Assembly: GCA_016934225.1 (NCBI GenBank)
Contig: JAFGTH010000079.1
Location: 1-6,597, forward strand
Source of the DNA: Lentisphaerota bacterium
Lineage (GTDB): Bacteria; Verrucomicrobiota; Kiritimatiellia; UBA8416; JAFGTH01
Length of the DNA: 6,597 bases
Direction: 5' to 3'
Of the stretch, positions 6,261 through 6,597 are shown one piece after another. Made by a program: the position numbers and the translations under genes. Each line of letters opens with the position of its first letter. Position 1 is the stretch's first letter. Below the pieces are notes generated by a model. The model was given only the letters and a program-made list of their open reading frames with translations. It was not told the origin of the DNA and did no database searches.

Positions 6261-6597
6261 ACACCACCTGGCATACGGGTCCGTACCGCGGCGGTTTCCG
6301 GAAGTTTGCAACGCAATGTATCGTTCCGTCACAGACACAAGGCCTTGCTCGCTGAACCAGGCCTTTGTCATGGCCACCTGTGTCGGCGGAGTGGCTGAGA
6401 TACGCCACCAGCCATCTTTGGAGGCCGAGAGCTTCCGCGCACTCAGACCGGAGACACCCAGATCCGTCAGAAAGGCCTCGATCGTCTTTGGGCGTCGGCA
6501 TTGCTTGATGCGAAAGCAGCGCAATCGTCTCCGGGAGAAAACCGCAAATGTTTGTGACGGCGTGAATCGATGAGGCGGCGTATCCTGGCTGGTGATG
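6243..6597 (-). CDS. Group II intron-encoded reverse transcriptase/maturase, C-terminal part (partial)
   Basis: The - strand frame is open from the window edge (first full codon at 6596) to a TAA at 6243-6245, giving 117 residues. It contains the maturase (domain X, GIIM-type) signature in order: 'RRRLRCFRIKQCRRPKTIEA', 'FLTDLGVSGLSARKL', 'GWWRISATPPTQVAMTKAWF', and the terminal 'SGNRRGTDPYARWCERREP'. This domain helps the intron RNA fold and splice. The reverse transcriptase fingers and palm would lie beyond 6597. The first 25 or so residues in the window match the family poorly: the expected 'W-I/V' before RRRLR is missing. The gene may thus be truncated or frameshifted just here, and I would not assume a functional protein. 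No endonuclease domain follows domain X, as in several bacterial intron classes. Confidence 0.8.
   Translation of the reverse strand, partial: ITSQDTPPHRFTPSQTFAVFSRRRLRCFRIKQCRRPKTIEAFLTDLGVSGLSARKLSASKDGWWRISATPPTQVAMTKAWFSEQGLVSVTERYIALQTSGNRRGTDPYARWCERREP

Larger units (their letters stand above)
6200..6597 (-). mobile_element. Group II intron, 3' portion, cut by the window edge
   Basis: On the - strand this stretch carries the end of an intron-encoded maturase followed at once by a domain V-like hairpin and a short tail, the order expected at the 3' end of a bacterial group II intron. The intron end is placed near 6200-6206 because IS630 homology on the other strand stops at 6199; the exact splice boundary is not determined. 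The intron is antisense to the transposase remnant. The 5' end and the RNA domains I-IV lie outside the window or are missing. Confidence 0.7.

Noticed and set aside
5972..6398. Several overlapping + strand open frames read as independent small genes
   Set aside because: They are the different frames of the broken IS630 transposase and the antisense of the group II intron maturase.
1..6597. CRISPR array, tRNA or rRNA gene
   Set aside because: No regularly spaced direct repeats and no tRNA or rRNA sequence were recognised on either strand.

Overview
The window looks like an accessory region of an alphaproteobacterium, most likely from the Rhizobiales. This is an inference from three things: the LuxR-type regulator with a long non-autoinducer N-terminus, the large outer-membrane barrel protein with a 'GGYDSNP' start, and decayed IS630 and group II intron sequence of a kind common on rhizobial replicons. 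Base composition is uneven: about 67% GC in 3421-3480 and about 32% in 4741-4800. Three of the five intact genes appear to start with GTG.

Layout, with all intact genes on the + strand. 1-356 is AT-rich with no supported gene. A 14-bp perfect inverted repeat (357-393) stands in front of a LuxR-family regulator (485-1591). A 269-base intergenic region with two small palindromes then leads to a small secreted Gly/Ser-rich protein (1861-2253), which is closed by a strong hairpin (2267-2300). Next come a second secreted protein (2405-2983) and a 784-residue outer-membrane beta-barrel protein (3100-5454) that looks like two barrel-like halves in tandem. A small membrane-anchored or secreted protein follows (5574-5963). 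Its 3' end runs into a decayed IS630 transposase (about 5908-6199), itself interrupted or abutted by the 3' end of a group II intron on the - strand (about 6200-6597). The intron's maturase stop codon and domain V-like hairpin are both visible.

How the genes may work together (inference): a solo LuxR regulator would control a set of envelope or exported proteins, namely two small Gly/Ser/Ala-rich secreted proteins and one large outer-membrane barrel. The arrangement resembles, in logic only, systems in which an outer-membrane pore handles small secreted matrix subunits. I recognise no described family for either small secreted protein or for the 129-residue protein. The right-hand edge is a mobile-element graveyard that probably marks the end of the cluster.
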